The notes below the pieces were generated by a model that did not search any database, was not told the origin of the DNA, and saw only the letters and a list, made by a program, of their open reading frames with translations. Source: Streptococcus varani (GTDB taxonomy: Bacteria > Bacillota > Bacilli > Lactobacillales > Streptococcaceae). Taken from it: DNA of 51,989 nucleotides. Position numbers and translations under genes: made by a program. The stretch covers positions 1-51,989 of the forward strand of contig NZ_CTEN01000008.1 of the NCBI RefSeq assembly GCF_001375655.1, in the 5' to 3' direction. Below are positions 1-8,660 of the stretch, piece by piece. Position 1 is the stretch's first letter. Each line of letters begins with the position of its first letter.

Positions 1-2
1 TT

Positions 3-1166
3 CGCATGTTGTCAAGTCAAGTGCAACAAGTTGATTGATAACTAGAGATCCAGAGGTTAAGCTATTTGGGCTATCCCAAATAGGAATTTTGAAGATTGGT
101 ATTGAAGAAGTCGTCTCGGGCGCTCATTGATGGCTGTGATATAGTTGTCAAGTTCTTCAGAGGTTAGTGAATTAAAAGAGTTTCCTTTAGGGATATATTC
201 TCTGAGGAGACCATTGAAGTTCTCATTTGTACCTCTCTCATGTGAAGAATATGGATGTGCAAAGTAAACATCAACAGCTTCCAAGTCTGAGAGTAAACTA
301 AATTCAGAACCATTATCAGCTGTAATGGATGCAATAGGATACTGACTTGTAAGTTGTTTGACAGCACAATTAATGGTATGGGACTGTTTGTCTTCTAGCT
401 TAACTCCTAGTGCATAGCGTGTCTGGCGCTCTACCAAAGTCAAAACAACAGCTTCACCTTTGGTTTTCTTTCCAAGAACCAAGTCAATCTCCCAATGACC
501 AAATTCAGAACGGTCATTGATACACTCAGGACGTTCTTCGATAGACTGACCTAAAGTTTTCTTATTCGTCTTAATGACTGGCTTAGAACGTTTCCTGATA
601 CTGACCATCTTAGGTAAATCGATTGGTTTTATAACTAACAGCCCCTCTTTGATATAGCGATAAATGGTTTTGGTAGAGGGAACAACCTCCTCAGGATGAT
701 TTGCTTTATAAGTCTGAACGAAACTATCTACGCTATGGAGACGAATTTTAGCTTTCAAGGCATATCCTAATTGCTCAATGAATTTAGCGGAGCAGTCATT
801 CAACTTGAGATAAGAGCACTTTTGACGATTGGATTCATAGACACGCTGTCCGCTATCAGCGAAATAGGCACTGAAATAGGTACGTTTCCCATTCTTATCC
901 TGTACCTGATCCACCGAACCACGTTTGATTTCTCGACTGATTGTCGACCGGTGACGACCTAGAAGACGAGCGATTTCAGCCGGTTTCTTTCCCATTTTAA
1001 GATAAGCAGCCATTTCGCCACGTTCCGAGGCTGAGAGATGAGAATAGGTTGATTTTTTGGTAGAATGAGTGTTGGACATGTTCATCTGCTTTCTATACTG
1101 AGTTGGGGAATTCTAGTATATCAGACGAACATGTCTTTTTTGTTGCACTTCATTTTACAACGCGGG
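3..1166 (-). mobile_element. IS30-family insertion sequence, copy 1
   Basis: A complete element of about 1164 bp. It has imperfect terminal inverted repeats whose inner part reads AAGTGCAACAA at both ends, preceded by TTGTCAAGTC at one end and TTGTAAAATG at the other. The outermost bases are CGCATG on the left and CGCGGG on the right. The same ends bound copy 2, which supports these limits. The element lies downstream of comX, just past its terminator-like hairpin. The left flank is outside the window apart from two bases, so no target duplication can be checked here. Confidence 0.9.
57..1085 (-). CDS. IS30-family transposase (copy 1)
   Basis: A 342-residue DDE transposase, the full usual length for IS30 enzymes. 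Residues about 17-55 form the helix-turn-helix seen in this family (AEIARLLGRHRSTISREI). The C-terminal half is the catalytic core: a first Asp in FGHWEIDLVLG, a second in ITADNGSEF, and the Glu in the ERGTNENFNGLLREY segment. The protein is identical to the two plus-strand copies at 24232 and 25458, which indicates recent transposition or amplification. The gene is intact and probably active. It fills the element and is not part of a host operon. Confidence 0.95.
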   Translation of the reverse strand: MNMSNTHSTKKSTYSHLSASERGEMAAYLKMGKKPAEIARLLGRHRSTISREIKRGSVDQVQDKNGKRTYFSAYFADSGQRVYESNRQKCSYLKLNDCSAKFIEQLGYALKAKIRLHSVDSFVQTYKANHPEEVVPSTKTIYRYIKEGLLVIKPIDLPKMVSIRKRSKPVIKTNKKTLGQSIEERPECINDRSEFGHWEIDLVLGKKTKGEAVVLTLVERQTRYALGVKLEDKQSHTINCAVKQLTSQYPIASITADNGSEFSLLSDLEAVDVYFAHPYSSHERGTNENFNGLLREYIPKGNSFNSLTSEELDNYITAINERPRRLLQYQSSKFLFGIAQIA

Positions 1167-1198
1167 TCTTTTTTAAAATATATTTGGTTTTTTTAAGA

Positions 1199-1224
1199 CT
1201 GGGGAGGGAGCTACTCCCCCCCAG
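1199..1224 (-). terminator. Hairpin downstream of comX
   Basis: A G/C-rich stem (CTGGGGAGGGAG against CTCCCCCCCAG, one bulged A, 3-base loop) lies four bases past the comX stop. On the minus strand it is followed only by TCTT and then an A-run. It resembles a weak intrinsic terminator, or one whose tail was altered. Confidence 0.5.
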
Positions 1225-1227
1225 CTC

Positions 1228-1929
1228 TTAATCTTGAAAATCCGAGAGGTGGACTTTCAATTCCTGAAGCATTTTACTGCGACCTTTGAAACGTTGTCCG
1301 CTAATGAGTGACTGGTATTTGATCTGGTCCGATGGCCCTAAGGTGTTACGATAACTTTCTAGCATATCCTGCAAGAGGACTTTTTCATCACTGAGAAGAC
1401 CATCTTCAGCGACTAGGTGACTAAGTTCAGTGATGTCTTCGTGGTTCATACGATCAAACTTACGCTTTTGGCTTTCTTGGCGGCGGACTTTATCCTTGAC
1501 ATAGTTACGGAACTTCACCTTGAAGTAGGTATAGAGGCGAATGGCTTCTTTTTCGATACCAGGTTCCTGTTGGAGCAACTGATGCAAGATAATCATCCCC
1601 TCTTGGTCCCAATCACTTTTGTCCCATAGTTTTATGTAGTATTCCCGACGCGTTTTATGTACAATCCCTTGGACACTACGGTAAACTTCTTCAAATCTCA
1701 TAACGTTCTCCTTTTCTTTATCCTTGACATAGTTACGGAACTTCACCTTGAAGTAGGTATAGAGGCGAATGGCTTCTTTTTCGATACCAGGTTCCTGTTG
1801 GAGCAACTGATGCAAGATAATCATCCCCTCTTGGTCCCAATCACTTTTGTCCCATAGTTTTATGTAGTATTCCCGACGCGTTTTATGTACAATCCCTTGG
1901 ACACTACGGTAAACTTCTTCAAATCTCAT
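1228..1929 (-). CDS. comX: Competence sigma factor ComX with internal N-terminal duplication
   Basis: ComX (SigX) is the alternative sigma factor that directs RNA polymerase to late competence genes through cin-boxes. The normal protein, MRFEEVYRSVQGIVHKT through LKVHLSDFQD, is 157 residues and matches S. suis-type ComX. Here the reading frame is 233 residues. Residues 1-71 of ComX occur first, then a five-residue bridge (KEKEN) plus V, then a complete ComX starting again at Met 77. The second start (base 1701) keeps its own upstream AAAGGAGAACGTT ribosome site, so a normal 157-residue protein could still be made from the same mRNA. Upstream are a -10 and a ComR-box-like site. Whether the long form is made or active cannot be told from sequence. 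Confidence 0.9.
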   Translation of the reverse strand: MRFEEVYRSVQGIVHKTRREYYIKLWDKSDWDQEGMIILHQLLQQEPGIEKEAIRLYTYFKVKFRNYVKDKEKENVMRFEEVYRSVQGIVHKTRREYYIKLWDKSDWDQEGMIILHQLLQQEPGIEKEAIRLYTYFKVKFRNYVKDKVRRQESQKRKFDRMNHEDITELSHLVAEDGLLSDEKVLLQDMLESYRNTLGPSDQIKYQSLISGQRFKGRSKMLQELKVHLSDFQD

Positions 1930-1948
1930 AACGTTCTCCTTTTCTTTA
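1488..1948 (-). repeat. 228-bp tandem duplication inside comX
   Basis: Bases 1488-1720 and 1716-1948 are identical, giving a 228-bp repeat period (76 codons). The boundaries 1488-1492, 1716-1720 and 1944-1948 all read CTTTA, a five-base microhomology. The unit contains the comX ribosome site, start codon and first 71 codons. No base differences are visible between the two copies, so the event looks recent. Confidence 0.95.
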
Positions 1949-1952
1949 AACG

Positions 1953-1994
1953 AGTATAGCTGAATACAGGTCTTTCAGAAAGGACATTTTTGGC
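1953..1994 (-). promoter_or_regulatory. comX promoter with ComR-box-like site
   Basis: On the minus strand, a 12-mer GCCAAAAATGTC (1983-1994) is followed by 24 bases and then TATACT (1953-1958). The box differs at one base from the GACA-N4-TGTC palindrome found at comS. Its spacing to the -10 is the same 24 bases as at comS (19387-19428), which strongly suggests a shared activator, ComR with its XIP peptide. There is no good -35, as expected for an activator-dependent promoter. Confidence 0.7.
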
Positions 1995-2010
1995 ATGTGA
2001 AAAACGCCTG

Positions 2011-2066
2011 CTTACGAAATAATTTCTATTTTGAAATTATTTCGTAAACAAGCGTTACGTTTTTTC
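2011..2066 (-). terminator. Strong bidirectional terminator after rplQ
   Basis: A perfect 15-bp stem (TTACGAAATAATTTC with its complement, loop TATTTT) is extended by outer AACGC/GCGTT pairs. T-runs lie on both sides (TTTTTC on minus, TTTTTTC on plus). It ends the ribosomal transcript and insulates comX. Confidence 0.85.
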
Positions 2067-2077
2067 ATTATGATGAT

Positions 2078-2155
2078 GAGTGTTACCGCCGATTAAATCG
2101 GCGGTAGACCAGAGCTAGACTAAGAATCTGAATAGATTCCATCATCATAACACTC
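2078..2155 (-). ncRNA. L17 downstream element (L17DE) RNA
   Basis: A three-way-junction RNA lies immediately 3' of rplQ. The closing helix pairs GAGTGTTA (2078-2085) with TAACACTC (2148-2155). Inside are a hairpin CCGCCGAT/ATCGGCGG (2086-2104) and a hairpin GAATCT/AGATTC with loop GAAT (2124-2139). Location and architecture match the L17DE motif described from lactic acid bacteria and Listeria, always right after the L17 gene. A competing helix, ATGATGAT with ATCATCAT (2070-2077 and 2141-2148), could form instead. I assigned the family from memory of its context, not from a covariance-model hit. Confidence 0.75.
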
Positions 2156-2171
2156 AACAAAATTGATGATT

Positions 2172-2558
2172 TTATACAAGTTCGATAATCGCCATTGGTG
2201 CAGCGTCACCACGACGTGGTTCAGTCTTAAGAATACGAGTGTATCCACCATTGCGTTCTGCATAACGAGGTGCAATTTCTGAGAATAATTTTTGAAGAGC
2301 AGTTGTTGATGTATATTTATCAGTTGCTTCATCAAAGTTTTCAGATGCAATTTCGTTACGAACATATGCAGCAGCTTGACGACGTGCGTGTAAATCGCCA
2401 CGTTTACCAAGTGTAATCATTTTTTCAACTGTTTTACGGATTTCTTTAGCACGAGCTTCAGTTGTAACGATTGATTCGTTGATCAAAAGGTCAGTAGTCA
2501 AATCGCGCAACATTGCTTTACGTTGTGAGCTAGTGCGTCCTAGTTTACGGTATGCCAT
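2172..2558 (-). CDS. rplQ: 50S ribosomal protein L17
   Basis: Full-length 128-residue L17, a large-subunit protein near the peptide exit region. The N-terminus [18 protein letters not shown] is the family signature. It is the last gene of the alpha segment, 14 bases after rpoA, and is followed by the L17DE RNA and a strong terminator. Confidence 0.98.
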   Translation of the reverse strand: MAYRKLGRTSSQRKAMLRDLTTDLLINESIVTTEARAKEIRKTVEKMITLGKRGDLHARRQAAAYVRNEIASENFDEATDKYTSTTALQKLFSEIAPRYAERNGGYTRILKTEPRRGDAAPMAIIELV

Positions 2559-2572
2559 TAGTTCCTCCTATA

Positions 2573-3511
2573 TTATTTATCTTTTTTTAATCCTAGACCA
2601 AGATCAGTCAATTTAATTTTAACTTCTTCTAAACTCTTACGTCCAAGATTTCGAACTTTCATCATTTCAGGCTCAGTTTTCTCAGTTAAATCAAAGACAG
2701 TATTGATTCCTGCGCGTTTCAAACAATTGTATGAACGAACAGATAAATCCAATTCTTCGATTGTACGATCCAACATTCTATCGTCTGAAGCTGGTTCGGT
2801 TTCTTTCATTACTTCTGCTGATTTAGCAATATCTGTAAGATCTGTGAAGAGACCTAGATGTTCCATCAGAATACGCGCTGAAAGACCAAGTGCGTCTTCA
2901 GGAATAGTCGTGCCGTTAGTCATGATTTCAAGTGTCAATTTGTCAAATCCATCGTTGCTACCAACGCGAGCTGGTTCAACTTGATAGTTGACTTTTACAA
3001 CTGGCGTGTAGATAGAATCTACTGCCAATGTACCCACTGGAGCTTCATCTTTTTTGTTTCCTTCAGCTGGTACATAGCCACGACCTGTATTAACAGTCAG
3101 TATCGCTTTAAAGCTTGCACCTTCACCGAGGGTAAAAAGATAATGGTCAGGGTTTACAATTTCAATGTCGCTGTCTGTCAGAATGTCCCCTGCAGTTACT
3201 TCTGCTGGTCCTACTACATCAAGTTCAATTGTCTTTTCGTCTTTAACATAAGATTTTACTGCGATGCCTTTAATGTTCAAAATAATTTGCATAACATCTT
3301 CACGGACACCTGGAATAGTATCAAATTCGTGGAGAACACCGTCAATCTTAATTGCTGTTACTGCAGCACCTGGTAGTGATGCAAGAAGTACACGACGAAG
3401 CGAATTACCAAGAGTTGTGCCGTAACCACGTTCGAGAGGTTCAACAACAAATCTTCCGTAATCTTTATTTTCATCAATTTTTGTTATAGTTGGTTTTTCA
3501 AACTCAATCAT
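2573..3511 (-). CDS. rpoA: RNA polymerase alpha subunit
   Basis: 312 residues, the normal length. The N-terminal domain (about 1-230) dimerises and nucleates assembly of the polymerase core; [15 protein letters not shown] is its conserved assembly motif. The C-terminal domain (about 245-312, [16 protein letters not shown]...[11 protein letters not shown]) contacts UP-element DNA and activators. That would include regulators of the competence genes at both ends of this window. It sits between rpsK and rplQ, as in other Firmicutes. Confidence 0.98.
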   Translation of the reverse strand: MIEFEKPTITKIDENKDYGRFVVEPLERGYGTTLGNSLRRVLLASLPGAAVTAIKIDGVLHEFDTIPGVREDVMQIILNIKGIAVKSYVKDEKTIELDVVGPAEVTAGDILTDSDIEIVNPDHYLFTLGEGASFKAILTVNTGRGYVPAEGNKKDEAPVGTLAVDSIYTPVVKVNYQVEPARVGSNDGFDKLTLEIMTNGTTIPEDALGLSARILMEHLGLFTDLTDIAKSAEVMKETEPASDDRMLDRTIEELDLSVRSYNCLKRAGINTVFDLTEKTEPEMMKVRNLGRKSLEEVKIKLTDLGLGLKKDK

Positions 3512-3554
3512 TTCTTACTCCCTCTAAACGAAAAGCTGTGTATCGTTTGTATGA

Positions 3555-3938
3555 TTATACACGGCGACGTTTTGGAGGACGAGCACCATTGTGTGGTACA
3601 GGAGTCACATCACGAATTGCTGTTACTTCAAGACCAGTGGCAGCAAGAGCGCGGATAGCAGACTCACGACCTGAACCTGGGCCTTTTACTGTAACTTCAA
3701 CTGTTTTAAGACCGTGTTCTTGTGCAGATTTAGCAGCTGCTTCTGAAGCCATTTGTGCAGCGAATGGTGTAGATTTACGAGAACCTTTGAAACCAAGAGC
3801 ACCAGCTGAAGACCAAGCAAGAGCATTACCATGCACATCAGTAATCATAACAATAGTGTTGTTAAATGTTGCGTGAATATGTGCAATACCAGATTCGATA
3901 TTCTTTTTCACACGACGTTTACGTGTTGGTTTAGCCAA
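3555..3938 (-). CDS. rpsK: 30S ribosomal protein S11
   Basis: 127 residues. The conserved blocks [14 protein letters not shown] and [20 protein letters not shown] identify S11, a platform protein of the small subunit near the mRNA exit. It is 17 bases after rpsM, within the alpha segment of the operon. Confidence 0.98.
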   Translation of the reverse strand: MAKPTRKRRVKKNIESGIAHIHATFNNTIVMITDVHGNALAWSSAGALGFKGSRKSTPFAAQMASEAAAKSAQEHGLKTVEVTVKGPGSGRESAIRALAATGLEVTAIRDVTPVPHNGARPPKRRRV

Positions 3939-3955
3939 TTTTTCTACCTCCTATT

Positions 3956-4321
3956 TTATTTTTTCTTACCAGCAATCGCAACAGCTTTACCTTTACGAGT
4001 GCGAGCATTGTTTTTAGTGTTTTGTCCACGGACAGGAAGTCCACGACGGTGACGGATACCACGGTATGAACCGATTTCCATCAAACGTTTGATGTTGAGG
4101 TTAACTTCACGACGAAGATCACCTTCGACTTTGATAGTATCTACTTCGCGACGGATTGCATCTTCTTGATCAGATGTAAGGTCCTTCACGCGGATATCTT
4201 CTGAAATACCTGCAGCAGCAAGAATTTTTTTAGATGTTGCGAGACCGATACCGTACACGTAAGTCAATGAAATCACTACACGTTTATCATTTGGAATATC
4301 TACTCCACCAATACGAGCCAT
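3956..4321 (-). CDS. rpsM: 30S ribosomal protein S13
   Basis: 121 residues, S13 of the 30S head, which contacts P-site tRNA and L5. Recognised from [30 protein letters not shown] and the basic C-terminal tail. It follows rpmJ by 18 bases. Confidence 0.98.
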   Translation of the reverse strand: MARIGGVDIPNDKRVVISLTYVYGIGLATSKKILAAAGISEDIRVKDLTSDQEDAIRREVDTIKVEGDLRREVNLNIKRLMEIGSYRGIRHRRGLPVRGQNTKNNARTRKGKAVAIAGKKK

Positions 4322-4339
4322 TTGTTCTCCTTTCTATTA

Positions 4340-4456
4340 TTAACCTTGACGTTGTTTGTGTTTTGGATTTGCTGGGCAAATAACCATAACACGACCATGA
4401 CGACGAATTACTTTACAGTATTCGCAAATAGGTTTGACCGATGGTCTTACTTTCAT
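4340..4456 (-). CDS. rpmJ: 50S ribosomal protein L36
   Basis: A 38-residue gene read directly from the minus strand: [16 protein letters not shown] at the N-terminus, a second zinc ligand region [10 protein letters not shown], and end KQRQG. It is the zinc-binding (C+) form of L36. It fits exactly between infA and rpsM in the usual Firmicute order. Confidence 0.97.
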   Translation of the reverse strand: MKVRPSVKPICEYCKVIRRHGRVMVICPANPKHKQRQG

Positions 4457-4480
4457 GTTTAATCCCTCCAAGTATTTCGA

Positions 4481-4699
4481 TTATTTAAAGCGGTATGTGA
4501 TACGTCCACGTGTCAAATCATATGGACTAAGTTCGACAGTAACACGGTCACCGACCAAAATACGGATGTAGTTTTTACGGATTTTACCGGATACAGTTGC
4601 CAAAACTTGGTGGCCATTTTCCAACTCAACAGTAAACATAGCATTTGGCATGGTATCAACTACCTTGCCTTCAATTTCAATCACATCTTCTTTTGCCAT
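4481..4699 (-). CDS. infA: Translation initiation factor IF-1
   Basis: 72 residues from [13 protein letters not shown] to RGRITYRFK, an OB-fold factor that occupies the ribosomal A site during initiation. I chose the ATG at 4699 because it gives the universal IF-1 N-terminus. The longer frame (to 4756) adds a non-homologous leader. A promoter and a short hairpin precede it, so infA can start the rpmJ-rpsM-rpsK-rpoA-rplQ transcript. Confidence 0.97.
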
Positions 4700-4755
4700 G
4701 CAAAAGTTTCCCCCTCTAAATTTCGATTTGATGCCCTCTGAACACAGAGGTAACA

Positions 4756-4785
4756 ATTATAAGTCAGACTAGGCTATTTTATCAC
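4756..4785 (-). promoter_or_regulatory. Promoter upstream of infA
   Basis: On the minus strand GTGATA (4780-4785), 18 bases, then TATAAT (4756-4761). The -10 is perfect and the -35 is 4 of 6. A small CCTCTG/CAGAGG hairpin (4735-4750) follows within the leader. Confidence 0.6.
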
Positions 4786-4819
4786 TTTCTATTTGAAAAT
4801 GCAAGCCAAATCAATTGAA

Positions 4820-5461
4820 TTACACTAGATTTGATAAAACTTTATCAATATCAGAAAAGACTATTTCAATGTCCTGATCGCCTTCAATATCATGGACCAA
4901 TCCTTTTTCACGGTAGTGAGCAATAATCGGATCACCTTGTGCCATGTTCACTTCCAAGCGACGTTTGACAGATTCTGGTTTGTCATCTTCGCGTTGATAA
5001 TAATCATTTTCGTTGTATCCAGCTGCCGGTGGGTTGAAAACCTTGTGGAAGGTTTCGCCAGTTTCTTTATGGATAATCCGACCACTCAAGCGTTCCAAGA
5101 GTTTAGATGAATCAATTTCGATATTGATAACACCTTGCAATTGAATTCCAAGATCAGCAAGGGCTGCATCCAGAGCATGAGCTTGTTCAATAGTGCGTGG
5201 ATAGCCGTCTAAAAGGAATCCTTTTTCTTTTATATCAGCTTGTCCCAACCGTTCTTTAACGATACCATTAGTAACTTCGTCAGGAACGAGATCCCCTTTA
5301 TCAATATAAGATTTGGCCAAAAGCCCCATATCAGTCTGATTCGCCATAGCTGCTCGGAACATATCACCAGTAGAAATGTGGGCTACACCAAATTTCTCAA
5401 CAATTTTTGCTGCCTGTGTACCTTTTCCGGCACCCGGCAAACCCATAATCAAAAGATTCAT
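4820..5461 (-). CDS. adk: Adenylate kinase
   Basis: 213 residues. Interconverts ATP+AMP and 2 ADP, linking nucleotide pools to the purine pathway encoded further right. P-loop GLPGAGKG at residues about 7-14, and the DGYPRT motif of the AMP site. The LID segment ([20 protein letters not shown]) has no cysteines, so it is the non-zinc form, unlike the zinc-bound Bacillus enzyme. Start ATG 5461 is preceded by AAAGGAG; the longer frame to 5494 lacks homology. It lies between secY and infA, as usual. Confidence 0.97.
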   Translation of the reverse strand: MNLLIMGLPGAGKGTQAAKIVEKFGVAHISTGDMFRAAMANQTDMGLLAKSYIDKGDLVPDEVTNGIVKERLGQADIKEKGFLLDGYPRTIEQAHALDAALADLGIQLQGVINIEIDSSKLLERLSGRIIHKETGETFHKVFNPPAAGYNENDYYQREDDKPESVKRRLEVNMAQGDPIIAHYREKGLVHDIEGDQDIEIVFSDIDKVLSNLV

Positions 5462-5580
5462 GATAACTCCTTTAAAGATTCTAAACAATGCCACTTGTTT
5501 TTCAGTTTATTAGTTGTAGTTTTGCTTTTGCTTTCACATAAGTTTACCCGTCTGACAAACTTATCTAAAAACAAAATAGA

Positions 5581-5599
5581 AGGTTGACAACGTCAACCT
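5581..5599 (-). terminator. Terminator after secY
   Basis: An eight-base-pair stem (AGGTTGAC/GTCAACCT, loop AAC) is followed on the minus strand by a T-rich TCTATTTTGTTTTT. It lies six bases past the secY stop and probably gives partial termination before adk. Confidence 0.7.
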
Positions 5600-5604
5600 G
5601 TATT

Positions 5605-6915
5605 CTATTCTGTAATGTCCATAAAACCAACATATTTCCTCTTCAAGAGATAACCTTCCAACTGTTTGATCCCTTCAAGACTAGTCATGATAATGATAAT
5701 CAAACTAGTACCGAGGAATGAAATGTTAGAAGAAAGTCCTAAAAGATTCTGAGCAAGAATTGGTAATAGAGCAACAAATCCAAGGAAAAGTGCACCAACA
5801 GTTGCCAAACGCTTCAAGAGTTTTGAGAAGTAAACTTCTGTCCCATTACCTGGGCGAACACCATGGATATAGGCACCACTCTTTTGAAGATTTTCAGCAG
5901 TCTTTTCAGGATTTACTTGCACAAAAGTATAGAAGAAGGTAAAGAGAATGATCAACAAAGCATACACAATCATACCTTTTACTGATGTATAGTCAAAGAA
6001 TTCCTGAAGCGTTGTTAACCAAGAATAGCTCTGATTTTGACTTGCAAAGAATTGTACGATGGAAGTTGGAATTGCTGTAATCGATCCGGCAAAGATGACA
6101 GGAATGACACCAGCTGGATTTAATTTCAGCGGTAGATATGAGCTAGAAGGAGCCCCTTGTGCGCGTTTCGTATATTGAATAGGAATTTTATATTCAGCCT
6201 GTTGGACAAATGTCGTAAAGTAAACAATGGCCAAGACTGCTATCACAAGGATAAGGACAAAAATAATAGATTCTGTTATACGACTAGCAGCAATATTAAC
6301 AAAGCGGTCTTCGTAAATTTCAGAAATTGTCGTTGGCAGAGAAGAAATAATCCCTGCAAAGATAATCATAGAGGTTCCATTGCCGTAGCCCTTATCCGTA
6401 ATTTGCTCACCCAACCAGGTTACAATCATAGAACCTGTAGTCAGGATAGAACCAATCATGACATAAGCCTGCCAGTTGAGTGTCATGGTGGTTAGTTGAG
6501 CACCCGATAAGGCGTTCAAACCAGCAGTGATACCGATTGATTGAACAAAGGCTAAAACTAGAGATATGTAACGCGTCGCTTGGTTTAATTTACGACGACC
6601 AACTTCACCTTGCTTGCCCCATTCAACGAATTTTGGCAAGATATCCATTTGTAAAAGTTGTACAATGATGGATGCGGTGATGTATGGGCTAACCCCAAGA
6701 GCAAAGACCGAGAAGTTTTTGAGGGCATTACCAGATACCAAACTCAACATATTTAAGAATGGAAGATTAGAAAGAGCTTCTAAACTTTTAGCGTTGACAC
6801 CAGGCACTGTAATGTGAGTTCCAACTCGGAAAACGAAAAGTATAAAAATAGTGAAGAAAATTTTACTTCTTACATTTTTAACTTTTAAAGCATCTCTTAA
6901 TAGTTTGAAAAACAT
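5605..6915 (-). CDS. secY: Preprotein translocase subunit SecY
   Basis: 436 residues, ten predicted membrane helices, the channel subunit of the SecYEG translocon. Recognised from FTIFILFVFRVGTHITVPG near the N-terminus, GGRRKLNQATRY-like cytoplasmic loop (VGRRKLNQATRYISL), and LKRKYVGFMDITE at the C-terminus. Its position after rplO is conserved across bacteria. It exports proteins such as PcsB and the LysM protein in this window. Confidence 0.98.
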   Translation of the reverse strand: MFFKLLRDALKVKNVRSKIFFTIFILFVFRVGTHITVPGVNAKSLEALSNLPFLNMLSLVSGNALKNFSVFALGVSPYITASIIVQLLQMDILPKFVEWGKQGEVGRRKLNQATRYISLVLAFVQSIGITAGLNALSGAQLTTMTLNWQAYVMIGSILTTGSMIVTWLGEQITDKGYGNGTSMIIFAGIISSLPTTISEIYEDRFVNIAASRITESIIFVLILVIAVLAIVYFTTFVQQAEYKIPIQYTKRAQGAPSSSYLPLKLNPAGVIPVIFAGSITAIPTSIVQFFASQNQSYSWLTTLQEFFDYTSVKGMIVYALLIILFTFFYTFVQVNPEKTAENLQKSGAYIHGVRPGNGTEVYFSKLLKRLATVGALFLGFVALLPILAQNLLGLSSNISFLGTSLIIIIMTSLEGIKQLEGYLLKRKYVGFMDITE

Positions 6916-6928
6916 AGGCGGCCACCCC

Positions 6929-7369
6929 TTAGATGACTTCTACAGAACCACCCTTTGAAGTGATTGCTTCTTCAGCTGTTTTAGAGAATTTAGCAGCTTT
7001 CACTGTCAATTTCTTCGTCAATTCCCCGTTACCAAGGATTTTAACACCTGATTTTTCTGCACGAACAATACCAGCTTCTTTAAGAACTACTGGAGTTACT
7101 TCAGTGCCATCTTCGAAGATGTTCAATTGATCAAGATTCACAACAGCATATTCTTTCGCATTGATGTTTGTGAAACCACGTTTTGGAATACGACGGAACA
7201 ATGGAGTTTGTCCACCCTCGAAACCGAGACGTACACCACCGCCACTACGAGCTTTTTGACCTTTTTGACCACGACCAGATGTTTTACCATTACCTGATGA
7301 GCTACCACGACCTACACGGTTGCGAACTTTACGTGAACCTTCTGCAGGTTGTAATTCATGAAGTTTCAT
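6929..7369 (-). CDS. rplO: 50S ribosomal protein L15
   Basis: 146 residues. The glycine/arginine-rich N-terminal extension ([20 protein letters not shown]) and [15 protein letters not shown] identify L15, a late-assembly 23S-binding protein. It is 13 bases upstream of secY. Confidence 0.98.
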   Translation of the reverse strand: MKLHELQPAEGSRKVRNRVGRGSSSGNGKTSGRGQKGQKARSGGGVRLGFEGGQTPLFRRIPKRGFTNINAKEYAVVNLDQLNIFEDGTEVTPVVLKEAGIVRAEKSGVKILGNGELTKKLTVKAAKFSKTAEEAITSKGGSVEVI

Positions 7370-7449
7370 TATTTATTTCTCCTTATTTGTAAAATGCTAG
7401 CGCCTTTCAACTGGGTAAGGCCTCAGCTGAAAAACTCGCCTATACGATT

Positions 7450-7483
7450 GACTTTAAGTCGCAAGGATATTTCCATGCGACTT
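7450..7483 (-). other. Intercistronic hairpin between rpmD and rplO
   Basis: In the 134-base gap between two ribosomal genes, AAGTCGCA pairs with TGCGACTT. The helix continues through GG/CC around a short AT loop. There is no T-run in the coding direction, so it is more likely an mRNA processing or stability stem than a terminator. Confidence 0.5.
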
Positions 7484-7503
7484 AAGCCCGTTTTATCTTT
7501 TAT

Positions 7504-7686
7504 TTACTTAACTTCTTCAACAGTTACCAAGTGAGAAATAGCGTTCACCATTCCCAAGATAGCTGGATTGTCTTCTTTAACGACTGAAGAATTCAACTTG
7601 CCAAGACCAAGTGCCACAACAGTTTTACGTTGTGATGGAATACGGCCGATTGGAGACTTCGTCAAAGTAATTTTAATTTGAGCCAT
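7504..7686 (-). CDS. rpmD: 50S ribosomal protein L30
   Basis: 60 residues from [20 protein letters not shown] to VTVEEVK. The start at 7686 is preceded by AAAGGGGAACTC and gives the canonical length; the frame extending to 7752 overlaps rpsE and has no homology. L30 binds 23S rRNA domain II. Confidence 0.96.
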   Translation of the reverse strand: MAQIKITLTKSPIGRIPSQRKTVVALGLGKLNSSVVKEDNPAILGMVNAISHLVTVEEVK

Positions 7687-7699
7687 GAGTTCCCCTTTC

Positions 7700-8194
7700 T
7701 TAAGCCAAATCTGAAACAGAGATACCACGAAGCGCGGCAACTTCTTCAGCACGTTTTAATTGTTTCAAGCCTTCAACTGTTGCACGAACGATGTTGATTG
7801 GAGTGTTTGAACCAAGTGATTTAGATGTAATATCTGCAACACCTGCCAATTCGATGACGGCACGAACTGCACCACCAGCAGCAACTCCAGAACCTTCAAC
7901 AGCTGGTTTCAACAATACTTTTGCTCCACCGAATTCTGAAAGAACTTCGTGAGGAATTGTTGTACCAACCATTGGTACTTCGATCATGTTTTTCTTAGCA
8001 GCTTCAACTGCTTTACGGATAGCTTCTGGTACTTCTTGAGCTTTACCAGTACCAAAACCTACACGTCCGTTACGGTCACCAACAACCACAAGAGCTGCAA
8101 AGCGAAGACGACGTCCACCTTTAACAACTTTTGTAACACGGTTGATGGCTACTACGCGTTCTTCAATTTCAACTGCGTTATCTTTAAATGCCAT
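7700..8194 (-). CDS. rpsE: 30S ribosomal protein S5
   Basis: 164 residues. S5 lies at the mRNA entrance and affects decoding fidelity. Conserved [23 protein letters not shown] double-stranded RNA-binding-like motif and the [13 protein letters not shown] segment are present. It is 17 bases after rplR. Confidence 0.98.
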   Translation of the reverse strand: MAFKDNAVEIEERVVAINRVTKVVKGGRRLRFAALVVVGDRNGRVGFGTGKAQEVPEAIRKAVEAAKKNMIEVPMVGTTIPHEVLSEFGGAKVLLKPAVEGSGVAAGGAVRAVIELAGVADITSKSLGSNTPINIVRATVEGLKQLKRAEEVAALRGISVSDLA

Positions 8195-8211
8195 TTCTTA
8201 GTGTCCCCCTA

Positions 8212-8577
8212 TTAGAATTTCAATCCGTTTTCACGAGCTGCGTCAGCCAAAGCTTTCACACGTCCGTGATAGAGATATCCACCGCGGTCAAAGACCACTT
8301 CAGAAATACCTTTAGCGACTGCGCGTTCAGCAACGAGTTTACCTACAACAACGGCTTGTTCTGACTTAGTTCCTTTTGAAACTTCTTTATCAAGAGTAGA
8401 AGCGCTTGCGAGCGTTACACCCGCTACGTCATCAATCACTTGAGCGTAGATGCCTGTATTAGAACGGAAAATGTTCAAACGTGGGCGAGCAGCAGTTCCA
8501 GAGAGTTTTCCGCGAACGCGACGATGGCGTTTTTGGCGGACTTTGTTTTTATCTGGTTTTGAAATCACAATTTTCAC
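8212..8577 (-). CDS. rplR: 50S ribosomal protein L18
   Basis: 121 residues. L18 binds 5S rRNA and brings it into the central protuberance. Recognised by [19 protein letters not shown] and the C-terminal [18 protein letters not shown]. Lies between rplF and rpsE. Confidence 0.98.
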   Translation of the reverse strand: MKIVISKPDKNKVRQKRHRRVRGKLSGTAARPRLNIFRSNTGIYAQVIDDVAGVTLASASTLDKEVSKGTKSEQAVVVGKLVAERAVAKGISEVVFDRGGYLYHGRVKALADAARENGLKF

Positions 8578-8660
8578 CTCTTAATGATTAGTATGTCTCT
8601 ATGAGACGAGTTGTTTTTAGAAATAATTGGAAGTGGCAAAGCAAGGTCTGCCAGAACCTA

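Noticed and set aside
1228..1701. Treating comX as two separate genes
   Set aside because: The repeated N-terminal part has no stop before the full copy; the frame is continuous. I report one 233-codon frame and note the internal start.
2120..2410. 96-residue frame overlapping rplQ and the L17DE region
   Set aside because: Out-of-frame shadow of rplQ without a ribosome site.
4735..4750. CCTCTG/CAGAGG hairpin before infA as a terminator
   Set aside because: No T-run follows on the minus strand and it lies downstream of the infA promoter; only a small leader stem.
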